A stretch of 64,000 nt of DNA from Streptomyces amritsarensis (GCF_001953875.1 NZ_MQUR01000036.1:1-64000); one strand, 5' to 3'. Counted from the first letter of the stretch, positions 7,783-15,981 are shown. Notes: generated by a model not told the origin, from the letters alone. Program-made: numbers and translations.

Positions 7783-9122
7783 CGGGCCTCCTCCTCGGAG
7801 ACGGCGGCGGTGGCGGTGGCGGTGGTCGGGACGGTGATCGACACCCGGTCGGCGCGGTGGTGTCCGACGTCGAGGACAGTGAGGTTCCAGCCGTCCACGT
7901 GCAGGGTGTCGCCGACCAGGGGGATCCGCTCGAGTCGGGTGGCGATCAGACCGGCGAGCGTCTCGTACGGCCCCTCCGGGGGTGTGAAGCCGATGGCCTC
8001 CAGCTGGTCGAGGCGGACGCTTCCGTCGGCCTGCCACGACGTGCGGCCGTCCCGGTCGGGGGCTGCGAGCAGGTCGGGGACCTCGATCGGGTCGTGCTCG
8101 TCGCGGACCTCGCCGATGACCTCTTCCACGATGTCCTCGACGGTGGCCACACCCGCGGTGCCGCCGTACTCGTCGATGACCACGGCCATGGTCCGGGCCT
8201 TGCGGAGCCTGCCCAGCAGCGTGTCCACGGGCAGCGAGTGGGGTGTGAGCAAGGGCTCGGTCATCAGGTCGGTCACGGGCGTCATGGCCCGCTTCTCATC
8301 CTCCAGGGCGAGGACGTCGCGGATGTGGAGGGTGCCGATGACCTCGTCGAGGCTGTCCTTGTAGACGGGGAATCGGGACAGGCCGGTGGCCAGGGTCAGG
8401 TTCTCGGCGTCCGCCGCGGTGGCGTGCGCCTCCAGGGCCTGGACGTCGACGCGCGGGGTCATGACGTTCTCCGCGGTCAGCTCGGCCAGGTGCAGGGTCC
8501 TCACGAACAGCTCGGCCGAGTCGGCCTCGATCGCACCCTGGCGGGCGGAGTGCCGGGCCAGTGCCACCAGCTCCTCGGGCGTACGGGCGGAGGCCAGCTC
8601 TTCCGCGGGCTCCAGACCGAACCGGCGTACCAGGCGGTTCGCGGTGCCGTTCAGGTGTCGGATCAGCGGGCCGAACGCGGCCGTGAAGGCGCGCTGCGGG
8701 CCGGCCACCACCTTCGCGACGGCCAGGGGGCGGGAGATCGCCCAGTTCTTCGGCACCAGCTCACCGACGACCATCAGCACCACGGTCGAGATCGCGACAC
8801 CCAGCAGGGTCGCGGTCGTGGACACCGCCCCGGCGGGCAGGCCGATCGCTTCCAGGGGGCCGCGCAGCAGCGCGGAGACGGACGGCTCGGCGAGCATGCC
8901 GATCACCAGCGAGGTCACGGTGATACCCAGCTGGGCCCCGGAAAGCTGGAAGGTCAGGCGCTTGGCGGCCTTGAGGGCGCCTTCGGCGCCTCGCTCGCCG
9001 GCCGCGGCGGCACGCTCGAGCTCACTGCGCTCGACGGTGGTGAGCGAGAACTCGGCGGCGACGAACACGGCGCACGCCAGCGTCAGCGCGAGCGCCAGCA
9101 GGAGCAGGAGGACTTCGGTCAC
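7779..9122 (-). CDS. CNNM/CorC-like DUF21-CBS-CorC_HlyC membrane protein
   Basis: The 447-residue protein carries the full family order: DUF21 membrane domain (residues 1-200, with AAEFSLTTVERSEL), two CBS domains (NVMTPRVDVQALEA; MTEPLLTPHSLPVD) and a C-terminal CorC_HlyC domain (TLAGLIATRLERIPLVGDTL). CNNM/CorC proteins are membrane-embedded and act in Mg2+ or Co2+ transport; CBS domains bind adenine nucleotides. It is first of a coupled two-gene operon with a shorter paralogue. The 377-base gap upstream (9123-9499) holds its promoter and that of the divergent small gene. Confidence 0.9.
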   Translation of the reverse strand: MTEVLLLLLALALTLACAVFVAAEFSLTTVERSELERAAAAGERGAEGALKAAKRLTFQLSGAQLGITVTSLVIGMLAEPSVSALLRGPLEAIGLPAGAVSTTATLLGVAISTVVLMVVGELVPKNWAISRPLAVAKVVAGPQRAFTAAFGPLIRHLNGTANRLVRRFGLEPAEELASARTPEELVALARHSARQGAIEADSAELFVRTLHLAELTAENVMTPRVDVQALEAHATAADAENLTLATGLSRFPVYKDSLDEVIGTLHIRDVLALEDEKRAMTPVTDLMTEPLLTPHSLPVDTLLGRLRKARTMAVVIDEYGGTAGVATVEDIVEEVIGEVRDEHDPIEVPDLLAAPDRDGRTSWQADGSVRLDQLEAIGFTPPEGPYETLAGLIATRLERIPLVGDTLHVDGWNLTVLDVGHHRADRVSITVPTTATATAAVSEEEAR

Positions 9123-9398
9123 CGTGCCACCCCCGCTCCCGGCTCAGTGGTTCTCGGGCGGGGCGTGGCACGGTCGGGACTGGGAGGTTCACCCATTGCG
9201 GGTCTGCTGCTCCTTCTTCACTCGGGCTTACTGGCGCGGACGGCGCACAGGGCGGTTCAAGTATCCGTACGACGACTGTAAAGGAGCAGTAAAGCCCCTG
9301 GCCAGTGGTGTTTCACACGGCGCGAAGGGTTGCCTTTTCGGACATTCCCGCCGCATCGCATCCTGTGGCCTCGACAGCGGCCGCACTGCTCCTATGCT

Positions 9399-9414
9399 TC
9401 TACATGCTTGTAGA
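9399..9414. promoter_or_regulatory. BlaI-type operator 1
   Basis: TCTACA (9399-9404), spacer tgct, TGTAGA (9409-9414) form a perfect dyad. The right half runs into TAGATA, a plausible -10 element for the gene starting at 9500. The same 16-bp dyad occurs twice more, next to the blaI-like gene and its TerD neighbours. The half-sites TACA/TGTA are those of BlaI/MecI operators. Binding is inferred. Confidence 0.72.
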
Positions 9415-9499
9415 TAGCGCCAGGGCGGGGGTGGCTTGCTCCGTGCTGCCCTGGCGGTGGTGCGCGCCGGCCGGCGCGCGTACAGGAGGGGAGACAGTC

Positions 9500-9718
9500 A
9501 TGGCTTCGATCGATCTCGACAAGGTGCTGGACAAGGCGTGGGCGGACAAGAGCCTGCCCGAGGTGCTGGCCGCACCCGTGTCCGCGCTCAAGGGGGTCTC
9601 CGACCGGCAGGGCGAGCTGCTCAGGGAGGCGTTCGGCGTCAAGACCGTCGGCGACCTCGCCGACCTCAAGTTCGTCGGCTGGGCGAAGGCCCTCGCCGCC
9701 CTGGATGCGGCGAAGTAG
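9500..9718 (+). CDS. Small HhH-like hypothetical protein under BlaI-type operator
   Basis: The 72-residue acidic protein has no named family I can give. Residues 27-60 (SALKGVSDRQGELLREAFGV, then KTVGDLADL) read like a helix-hairpin-helix or SAM-like fold as found in DNA-binding helix pairs. AGGAGGGG lies 9-16 bases before the ATG at 9500. A BlaI-type operator sits about 85 bases upstream. A strong hairpin follows the stop. It may share a transcript with spo0M downstream. Confidence 0.78.
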   Translation: MASIDLDKVLDKAWADKSLPEVLAAPVSALKGVSDRQGELLREAFGVKTVGDLADLKFVGWAKALAALDAAK

Positions 9719-9729
9719 CAGTGTGCGCG

Positions 9730-9766
9730 AGGCGCCGCGGGCCGGATCCCGGGTTCCGCGGCGCCT
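9730..9766 (+). terminator. Hairpin between small gene and spo0M
   Basis: Perfect 11-bp arms at 9730-9740 and 9756-9766 enclose a 15-base loop, 12 bases after the stop of the gene at 9500. It could end that transcript or only dampen read-through into spo0M, which starts 52 bases later. Confidence 0.65.
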
Positions 9767-9817
9767 TCGGGCTCCTCAAGAGACCACCACGCAAGACATG
9801 TGAAGGAGAACGCCACG

Positions 9818-10825
9818 ATGGTGTTCAAGCGCCTGCTCGGCTCGATGGGTGTCGGCGGCCCCGCCGTGGACACGGTCCTCGACGTGACCACCGCGGTTCC
9901 CGGCGGCAGCCTGACCGGCGAGGTCCGCCTCACCGGCGGCTCGGCCGGCTTCGACATCGAGCACATCACGCTGGAACTCGTCGCCCGCGTCGAGGCCGAG
10001 ACCGAGGATGGCGAGCGCGAGGGTACGGTCGCTTTCGAGCGGTTCCACATCGGCGGCGGCTTCCGCCTCGCCGCGGCCGAGAACCGCTCCGTGCCGTTCG
10101 CCGTCACCCTGCCGTGGGAGACGCCCGTCACCCAGCTGCACGGGGAGCCTCTGGGCATCGTGCTGGGGGTGCGCACCGAGTTCGGCATCGCCGGCGCCAG
10201 GGACAAGGGCGACCTCGACCCCCTCTCCGTGGGTCCGCTGCCGGTGCAGGAGGCGATCCTGGAGGCGTTCGGGCAGCTCGGCTTCGGCTTCAGGTCCGCC
10301 GACCTCGAATCCGGGCGCATCGGCGGGACGGGCCAACAGCTGCCCTTCCACCAGGAGATCGAGCTCACCCCCGCCCCGCAGTACGCCCACCGGATCAGCG
10401 AGATCGAGGTGACCTTCCTGGCGAACCCGGGCGGGCTGGAGGTCGTCCTGGAGGCGGACAGGCGCGGCGGCCTGTTCTCCGGCCGCGACGCACTGGGCCG
10501 CCACGTGGTCAGCCACGACGGCGCGGCTCACCGGGACTGGAACGCCGTGGTCGAGTCCTGGATCAGCCAGCTCCTCGACGCCCACACCGCCCGCGCGGCC
10601 CACACCGCCCACAGCCCCTACGGCGACGACGCCCACGCCCACGGGGACGGCCACGGGCAGCACGGCGGCCACCGGTCCGAACCGGGAATGGGCAGCGTGG
10701 CCGCTGCCGGTGCGGCCGGTCTCGCGGTCGGGGTGGTCGGCGGGATGGTGGCGGCCGAGGCCGTCGACGAGATCGGCGACTTCTTCGAGGGCGACGAGGA
10801 CGAGGGCGGCGACGAGGAGGCGTAG
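9818..10825 (+). CDS. spo0M: Spo0M-family arrestin-like protein
   Basis: Spo0M proteins are beta-sandwich, arrestin-like cytoplasmic proteins first known as sporulation-control proteins in Bacillus. The N-terminal 220 residues fit the family (MVFKRLLGSMGVGGPAVDTV, and later GSAGFDIEHITLELVARVE). The 335-residue protein extends beyond this with a His-rich stretch (residues about 249-285, many H-x-H and HGDGHG) and an Ala/Gly/acidic tail ending DEDEGGDEEA. The start at 9818 follows GAAGGAG; the in-frame GTG at 9800 lacks a ribosome site. It lies downstream of a BlaI-type operator. Confidence 0.88.
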   Translation: MVFKRLLGSMGVGGPAVDTVLDVTTAVPGGSLTGEVRLTGGSAGFDIEHITLELVARVEAETEDGEREGTVAFERFHIGGGFRLAAAENRSVPFAVTLPWETPVTQLHGEPLGIVLGVRTEFGIAGARDKGDLDPLSVGPLPVQEAILEAFGQLGFGFRSADLESGRIGGTGQQLPFHQEIELTPAPQYAHRISEIEVTFLANPGGLEVVLEADRRGGLFSGRDALGRHVVSHDGAAHRDWNAVVESWISQLLDAHTARAAHTAHSPYGDDAHAHGDGHGQHGGHRSEPGMGSVAAAGAAGLAVGVVGGMVAAEAVDEIGDFFEGDEDEGGDEEA

Positions 10826-10891
10826 CGGCTGCGACACCCACCCGGCGGCTTCTGCCGTGGCGCGGAGATGACCGGTCCGGGCCGGCTCCCC

Positions 10892-11800
10892 TCAGAGGTC
10901 CGCGCCGTCGTCCCACAGGCCCGAGCGCACCACGGCGACAGGGCAGTCGGCATGGTGCAAAACGGCCTGGCTGACCGAGCCCAGCAGCAGTCCGGCGAAT
11001 CCGCCGCGTCCGCGCGCGCCCACCACGATCAGCTGGGCGTGCCCGCTCGCCTCGATCAGCGTCGGCCGGGTCCGGCCCCGAACGACCCGGGGGCGTACGG
11101 CCACCTCCGGGTACCGCTCACGGTGCCCGGCCAGCGCCTCGGCCAACAGCCTCTCCTCCGCGGCGCGCTGCCGGTCCGCGTCACCGATCGTGTCCACGAG
11201 TTCCCCGGGACGGCCCGGTCGGTGCGCGCCGTGATCGCCCCACGCGCTCCAGGTGTGCAAGGCCACCAGTTCACCGCCCCGGATCGATGCCTCGGCGAAC
11301 GCGAACGCGATCGCGCCCCGCTCCCGGGGGGAACCGTCCACCGCCACCAGCACAGGCCCCTCGGGGTCGGTCCGGCCGCGCACGACCATCACCGGGCAGT
11401 GGCCGTGCGCGGCCAGGTGGACGGCCGCCGAACCGAGGAGAACCTCCCTGACACCCCCCGAGCCGCTCCGGCCCACCACCATGAGCTGCGCGGTCCGTGA
11501 CTCGGCCTCCAGGGCCGCCACCGCCTCCCCCGGCATCACCGCGCTCGTGGCCCGCACTCCCGGAGCCGCGGACCGGGCGCGGTCGACGGCCTCGCGGAGC
11601 AGGTGCTCGACGGACTCCCGTACGCCCCCGCCGGGCGGACCGAGGGCCGAGGCACCGGGCGGGACGTGCAGGGCGGGCCAGAGGAAGGCGTGCACCACGT
11701 GCAGCTCGGCGCCTCTGAGCAGGGCCTCCCGGGCGGCCGCGTCCACGGCGGCCAGGGCGGAGGGCGAGCCGTCCACCCCGACCACGACCGGACCGGACAT
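10892..11800 (-). CDS. Tandem-domain universal stress protein
   Basis: The 302-residue cytoplasmic protein has two Usp domains, each ending in the ATP-binding pattern G-x2-G-x9-G-S: GRSGSGGVREVLLGS in domain 1 and GARGRGGFAGLLLGS in domain 2. Both begin with the usual beta strand and Asp (VVVGVDGSPSALAA; VLVAVDGSPRERGA). ATP-binding Usp proteins are induced under stress and dormancy. The start MSGPVVVGVDG at 11800 fits the domain border better than the upstream ATG at 11890. It converges with spo0M. Confidence 0.9.
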   Translation of the reverse strand: MSGPVVVGVDGSPSALAAVDAAAREALLRGAELHVVHAFLWPALHVPPGASALGPPGGGVRESVEHLLREAVDRARSAAPGVRATSAVMPGEAVAALEAESRTAQLMVVGRSGSGGVREVLLGSAAVHLAAHGHCPVMVVRGRTDPEGPVLVAVDGSPRERGAIAFAFAEASIRGGELVALHTWSAWGDHGAHRPGRPGELVDTIGDADRQRAAEERLLAEALAGHRERYPEVAVRPRVVRGRTRPTLIEASGHAQLIVVGARGRGGFAGLLLGSVSQAVLHHADCPVAVVRSGLWDDGADL

Positions 11801-11927
11801 CGCCCCGCCTCTCCTCACCCCCGGCCCACGGCCGCGGCCGGGCACGCCGTGCGTCTTCCCAGCCTCTCGCGCACCCCACCCCCTCGCCACCGGCGGCAGC
11901 CCCCGTCAGGCAGCTTGTCCGGCCAGG

Positions 11928-12860
11928 TCACAGGGGCGTGGCGGCGTGGAGGATGAAGAACAGCGTGACGGCGGAATTCGCCGAGGACAGCGCGGACACC
12001 GTGGTGCCGGCCGCCGCACCCCAGGTGGCCATGCCCACCGCGGTGAACACCGACGGCCAGCGACCGGATGCGGGGGCGGGCTCCAGCAGCGCGGCGACCC
12101 GGCTCGGGACCGGCCCCACCGCCGCGAACGAGGCCAGCGTGCCCAGCGGGGCGCCCCGGCCGATCAACGCCGCCTTCCCGATCGCCACCGCCACCGTACG
12201 GCGGCTGCCGACCTCGGCCGCCGCCTCCTCGTCGGCCCACCGCTCGGCGGTGTAGACCACCACCGACCTCAGGGGCCGCAGAAACGGGTTCGCGCGGGCG
12301 GCGAGCTGCACGGCCAACAGGAACCGGTGATGGCCTCCCGCCAGGTGGGCCCGCTCGTGGGCGAACAGCGCCCGGCGCTCGCGGGAGGTGAGCGCGGCCA
12401 GCATTCCCGTGCTGACCACGATCCGGTCACCGCGCGAGCCGGGCAGCGCGTAGGCGTAGGGAGCCTCGTCGGGCAGCACGGCCACCGGGGTCGCGGGCAG
12501 ACCGGTCAGAGCACGCCGGCTGCGTCGGCGCACCCGCCGGTGGCGCCACGCAGCCGACGCGCACGAGGCGATCACGGCGAGGAGGGCGGGGATGGCGGCC
12601 CTGCCGGCGACCTCGTCGTACGGGACCGCTTCGCGGACCTCGGGATCGGACCAGCCGTCCGGCAGCGGGTTGCCGGGCAGCTGCGCGGTCCCCACCACCA
12701 TGAGCAGCGCCAGGCACAGCGTGCTGCACACCGCCAGCACCGCCGCGGCGCAGGTCAGCAGCCACGTCGCGGTACGCGGGTGCAGATGGTGCCCGGCCAG
12801 CCGCGCGACCGGCCACGCCGTTAACGGCAGCACCAGCGGCAGGAACACGAAAACCCCCAT
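11928..12860 (-). CDS. BlaR/MecR-like M56 membrane metallopeptidase
   Basis: The 310-residue membrane protein has hydrophobic segments near 1-20, 31-58, 88-105 and 280-305. The zinc site HERAH is at 168-172, with the third ligand probably Glu206 in ERWADEE. This matches M56 peptidases such as the BlaR1/MecR1 protease domain, which trigger cleavage of the partner repressor. The extracellular penicillin-binding sensor domain of BlaR1 is missing, so what activates it is unknown. It follows the BlaI-like gene by 5 bases and is almost certainly co-transcribed and co-functional with it. Confidence 0.9.
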   Translation of the reverse strand: MGVFVFLPLVLPLTAWPVARLAGHHLHPRTATWLLTCAAAVLAVCSTLCLALLMVVGTAQLPGNPLPDGWSDPEVREAVPYDEVAGRAAIPALLAVIASCASAAWRHRRVRRRSRRALTGLPATPVAVLPDEAPYAYALPGSRGDRIVVSTGMLAALTSRERRALFAHERAHLAGGHHRFLLAVQLAARANPFLRPLRSVVVYTAERWADEEAAAEVGSRRTVAVAIGKAALIGRGAPLGTLASFAAVGPVPSRVAALLEPAPASGRWPSVFTAVGMATWGAAAGTTVSALSSANSAVTLFFILHAATPL

Positions 12861-12865
12861 GCCCC

Positions 12866-13267
12866 TCAGCCTTCCCCAGCCTCGGACGCCTTGCCCAGCA
12901 GTTCCCGCAGCAGCTGCTCGTCCCCGGGCGTGAGAGCGGTCACGAAGCTGGCCAGGACGGCCTGCCGGTCACTCTCGGCGTCCAGGACCTTCCGCATCCG
13001 CAACGCCGCCAGCCCGGCCTCGTCGGCGACCGCCACCCACTCGAACGACCGGCCCACCCGCTCCCGCGCCACGGCGCCCTTGGCCTGCAGCCGGGTCAGG
13101 ATGGTCATCACCGTCGTGTACGCAAGGCCGCTTCCGAGGCGTTCTTGGACCCAGCCCGCCGTGACCGGCCCCGGCGCCTGGCACAGCGCGGTGAGCACCT
13201 GGCCCTCCAGCTCGCCCTGCCCCCGGCGGGGAGACGGGTCGCCGCCGCTCGTGTCTTTCCTCGTCAT
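12866..13267 (-). CDS. blaI: BlaI/MecI/CopY-family repressor
   Basis: The 133-residue winged-helix protein carries the BlaI/MecI signature (LEGQVLTALCQAPGPVTAGW, then VQERLGSGLAYTTVMTILTR, LQAKGAVARERVGR) and a C-terminal dimerisation helix. Family members bind TACA/TGTA dyads and are inactivated when the partner M56 protease is activated. The start at 13267 has GGGAGG 8 bases upstream; upstream in-frame ATGs lack a site. One dyad lies in its own promoter region (13407-13422), so it is probably autoregulated. There is no beta-lactamase nearby; the linked targets are TerD and Spo0M genes. Confidence 0.92.
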   Translation of the reverse strand: MTRKDTSGGDPSPRRGQGELEGQVLTALCQAPGPVTAGWVQERLGSGLAYTTVMTILTRLQAKGAVARERVGRSFEWVAVADEAGLAALRMRKVLDAESDRQAVLASFVTALTPGDEQLLRELLGKASEAGEG

Positions 13268-13406
13268 GCCGTCAACCTCCCGCCCTATGGCCTCACCCGA
13301 CATGGCGTGGCGGTTCATCGTACTGATCCACCGGCCTGCCGTTCGGTGGTCGCGGGCGGACCGACTCCGCGCAGCCGCCACGCCGACCGGCACCCGCCAG
13401 TATATT

Positions 13407-13422
13407 TCTACAGTGTTGTAGA
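13407..13422. promoter_or_regulatory. BlaI-type operator 2 (blaI / terD divergent region)
   Basis: TCTACA (13407-13412), gtgt, TGTAGA (13417-13422) form a perfect dyad in the gap between blaI (minus) and the first TerD gene (plus). On the minus strand TATACT, a good -10, lies directly beside it. On the plus strand the right half merges into TAGATT, a plausible -10. One bound dimer could control both directions. Confidence 0.75.
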
Positions 13423-13488
13423 TTCACCTTGATCCGACGGTGCGGCGTGACAGCCGGGGCCGCGGGGATACCGAAAAGGAGTCACGAC

Positions 13489-14064
13489 ATGGGTGTGAGC
13501 CTGTCCAAGGGCGGCAACGTCTCGCTGAGCAAGGAGGCGCCGGGCCTGACGGCCGTACTGGTGGGCCTGGGCTGGGACGTGCGGACGACGACCGGGGTCG
13601 ACTTCGACCTCGACGCCAGCGCCCTGCTGGTGAACGCGTCCGGGAAGGTCCCCTCCGACCAGCACTTCGTTTTCTACAACAACCTCAAGAGCCCCGACGG
13701 CTCCGTCGAGCACACCGGCGACAACCTCACCGGCGAGGGCGAGGGCGACGACGAGGTCGTCAAGGTCGACCTCGCCGCCGTGCCCGCCGACGTCGAGAAG
13801 ATCGTCTTCCCTGTCTCCATCCACGACGCCGAGTCCCGCGGCCAGAGCTTCGGCCAGGTGAGGGGCGCGTTCATCCGCGTCGTCAACCAGGCCGGCGGGA
13901 CGGAGATCGCCCGCTACGACCTCTCCGAGGACGCCTCGACCGAGACCGCGATGGTCTTCGGCGAGCTCTACCGCAGCGGCGCGGAGTGGAAGTTCCGCGC
14001 CGTCGGCCAGGGCTACGCCTCCGGCCTGGCCGGAATCGCCGCCGACTTCGGCGTCGGCGTCTGA
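13489..14064 (+). CDS. TerD-family protein 1
   Basis: TerD-family proteins are Ca2+-binding beta-sandwich proteins linked to tellurite, oxidative and envelope stress. In Streptomyces some affect calcium levels and development. The 191-residue sequence has MGVSLSKGGNVSLSK at the start, FDLDASALL at 39-47 and the acidic calcium-site region HTGDNLTGEGEGDDE at 75-89. The start at 13489 follows AAAAGGAG. A BlaI-type dyad lies 67 bases upstream and a hairpin terminator follows, so it is a single-gene transcript under the adjacent repressor. Confidence 0.93.
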   Translation: MGVSLSKGGNVSLSKEAPGLTAVLVGLGWDVRTTTGVDFDLDASALLVNASGKVPSDQHFVFYNNLKSPDGSVEHTGDNLTGEGEGDDEVVKVDLAAVPADVEKIVFPVSIHDAESRGQSFGQVRGAFIRVVNQAGGTEIARYDLSEDASTETAMVFGELYRSGAEWKFRAVGQGYASGLAGIAADFGVGV

Positions 14065-14075
14065 AACAACCGCGC

Positions 14076-14121
14076 GCAGGCGGGGGCGGGCCTCCGGGCC
14101 CGGCCGTCCGCCCCTGCCTGC
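14076..14121 (+). terminator. Hairpin after first TerD gene
   Basis: 14-base arms at 14076-14089 and 14108-14121 pair with a single G-T mismatch, starting 12 bases after the stop. It separates the two TerD genes, each of which has its own BlaI-type operator. Confidence 0.7.
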
Positions 14122-14175
14122 GATGCAGCCACCCCCTGTTTCGGGGAACGGGCACGCCGTACACGGCCGTTGTGT

Positions 14176-14191
14176 TCTACAGTGCTGTAGA
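14176..14191. promoter_or_regulatory. BlaI-type operator 3
   Basis: TCTACA (14176-14181), gtgc, TGTAGA (14186-14191), with one more matched T/A pair outside (14175/14192). It lies 20 bases before the GTG of the second TerD gene. As at the other two sites, the right half overlaps a possible -10 (TAGAAC). Presence at a second, independently terminated TerD gene argues for a real regulon. Confidence 0.75.
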
Positions 14192-14211
14192 ACCGATCTC
14201 AGGAGGACACG

Positions 14212-14793
14212 GTGGGAATCAATCTGGACAAGGGCCAGCAGATCAGCCTGCAGAAGGCGGGCGGGGGCACGCTGAGCGTGGTCCGCATGGGCCTTGGCTG
14301 GCAATCCGCCCCGCGCAAGGGCTTTCTCGCCCGGATGACCGCGCGGGAGATCGACCTGGACGCCTCGGCCGTACTGTTCGCGGGCAAGGATCCGGTGGAC
14401 GTGGTGTTCTTCCAGCAGTTGGTCAGCAAGGACGGGTCGGTCCGCCACACCGGGGACAACCGCGTGGGCGGCGCGGGACAGGGCGGGGACGACGAGTCGA
14501 TCCTCGTGGACCTCTCGCGGGTGCCCGTGCACGTCGACCAGATCGTCTTCACGGTCAACTCCTTCACCGGCCAGACGTTCACCGACGTGCAGAACGCCTT
14601 CTGCCGCCTCGTCGACGAGACCAACGGCCAGGAGCTGGCCCGCTACACCCTTTCCGGCGGCGGCACCTACACCGCCCAGGTGATGGCCAAAGTCCACCGG
14701 TCCGGTCAGGGATGGAACATGTCCGCGATCGGCGAGCCGGCCAACGGCCGTACGTTCCAGGACCTGTTGCCCGCCATCGCCTCCCACCTGTGA
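14212..14793 (+). CDS. TerD-family protein 2
   Basis: The 193-residue paralogue of the preceding gene keeps the TerD landmarks: EIDLDASAVLF at 46-56 and HTGDNRVGGAGQGGDDE at 79-95. Compared with TerD 1 it has an insertion (SAPRKGFLARMTAR) before the DLDAS strand. GTG start with AGGAGG at 14201-14206, five bases before the start codon. The short leader after the operator means repression would act directly at the promoter. A weak 7-bp hairpin (14799-14805/14817-14823) follows. Role: stress and Ca2+-linked, as for the family. Confidence 0.92.
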   Translation: MGINLDKGQQISLQKAGGGTLSVVRMGLGWQSAPRKGFLARMTAREIDLDASAVLFAGKDPVDVVFFQQLVSKDGSVRHTGDNRVGGAGQGGDDESILVDLSRVPVHVDQIVFTVNSFTGQTFTDVQNAFCRLVDETNGQELARYTLSGGGTYTAQVMAKVHRSGQGWNMSAIGEPANGRTFQDLLPAIASHL

Positions 14794-14798
14794 CGGCC

Positions 14799-14823
14799 CC
14801 CGGTGGAGCGCGGCTGCACCGGG
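14799..14823 (+). terminator. Weak hairpin after second TerD gene
   Basis: 7-bp arms cccggtg / caccggg at 14799-14805 and 14817-14823, loop of 11 bases. It lies six bases after the stop. Confidence 0.45.
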
Positions 14824-15040
14824 AAGGCGACGCGATGTCCGGCATCGGTGAAACGGTGCGACAGCGACCGTCCGCGTCATCGCCGTCCTGACCGCCGGGG
14901 CGAAGAGGCTGCCCGAACTCGCGCGGTCGGCGTGCGCGCCGGAGCCGCCCTCCGACGGGCGGGCGCCCTACCGGCGGGCCGCCAAAGCGGTATACCGTCC
15001 TCCATATCCGTCACGCCGCATCACCCACAGCGAGGGGAGC

Positions 15041-15211
15041 ATGTCGCGCATCTGGGCCGCCATCGCCCTGGCCGCCATCGGCACGATCACCACCATGGCC
15101 GGAGCCGCCCTCTACCTCCTCCCGGGTCCCGGGCTCCCCGTTCTCGCCCTGGGCGTGGTGATGCTGCTGGCCGGCATCCTCATGCTGGGCCTGGACACCG
15201 ACTGCCGTTAG
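15041..15211 (+). CDS. Small double-span membrane protein
   Basis: A 56-residue open frame starts at ATG 15041 after GAGGGG. It is nearly all hydrophobic: one helix (residues 4-26), a turn with LLPGPGLPVL, a second helix (33-50), then the polar end DTDCR. The P-G-P-G turn resembles small PGPGW/TIGR02611-type actinobacterial membrane proteins, but the assignment is tentative. The 247-base gap before it holds a weak terminator and an AT-rich stretch (ggtatacc, ccatat near 14990-15008) that may be its promoter. Confidence 0.6.
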   Translation: MSRIWAAIALAAIGTITTMAGAALYLLPGPGLPVLALGVVMLLAGILMLGLDTDCR

Positions 15212-15340
15212 CCGCCGGCATCTCCCTCCCGGCGCGACACCCCTGCCAACGCCGCGCAGTGCGGCCCTCGTTGAGCTCCTCGGCGCGGGTACCGGCTCCA
15301 CGCGGCAGTGCTTGGCCGGGCTGCGGCCCCGGTCGCGTCC

Positions 15341-15901
15341 TCACGGCCTGTCGGGTGAACGGCGCACCCGGTGCGTCGGCGTGCCGGGGCCCGGCTGCCC
15401 GCTGCGTTCCATGCAGATCAGGCCCTCGCGGGCGTCCCACGAGTCGGTCACACGGAAGCCGAGCCGCTCGTACAGGGCGATCGCGGCGGTCCGCCAGTGC
15501 CATACGGAGAGCCGGACGGTGGTGACGCCGTTGGCGGCGCAGTGGGAGAGCGCCTCGTGGACGAGCGCGGAGGCCATGCCGCGTCCGCGGTGGGCCGGAT
15601 CGGTCCACAGCCGCTTGATCTCCGCCCGCCCGCCGGCCGGTGCGGTCACCACCACACAGCCCATGGCGACACCGCCGTCGAGCGCCAGGCACACCGTGGC
15701 GCCGGCGAACGCGGTCTGCGGGTCCTGGATCTCCGCCCGATAGCGGGCGGGCAACTGCGCCGCGTCCTTTGCCGGTAGGCCCTTCTCCGCCTCGGTCTGC
15801 AGGTGATAGGCGGCCAACAGGGCGGCCAACCCCTCGTCTTCGCCGGTCAGGTGGCCGGGGCGGCGGACGAGGACCGCCGTGGGGTGCATGGTCATGAGCA
15901 T
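15341..15901 (-). CDS. GNAT N-acetyltransferase
   Basis: The 186-residue cytoplasmic enzyme transfers an acetyl group from acetyl-CoA to an unknown amine. The acetyl-CoA loop is clear: LWTDPAHRGRGMASALVHEA, with R-G-x-G-x-A. It is followed by the C-terminal pattern ALYERLGFRVTDSW. The start at 15901 (MLMTMHP) has AGGTGA 8 bases upstream; later ATGs at 15895 and 15889 remain possible. It stands alone between a small membrane protein and a DUF418 gene. Confidence 0.85.
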   Translation of the reverse strand: MLMTMHPTAVLVRRPGHLTGEDEGLAALLAAYHLQTEAEKGLPAKDAAQLPARYRAEIQDPQTAFAGATVCLALDGGVAMGCVVVTAPAGGRAEIKRLWTDPAHRGRGMASALVHEALSHCAANGVTTVRLSVWHWRTAAIALYERLGFRVTDSWDAREGLICMERSGQPGPGTPTHRVRRSPDRP

Positions 15902-15981
15902 CGAGGATGTCACCTGTCCTGGGTGGGGCCATGGTCGCGGCCGCGGCCGCCCGTGGTTGCGGGCCGGCCACTGGCGCGCCG

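Noticed and set aside
12866..14793. Beta-lactam resistance operon
   Set aside because: BlaI and M56 proteins are present but there is no beta-lactamase or PBP2a gene and no penicillin-binding domain on the M56 protein; the operators are at TerD genes.
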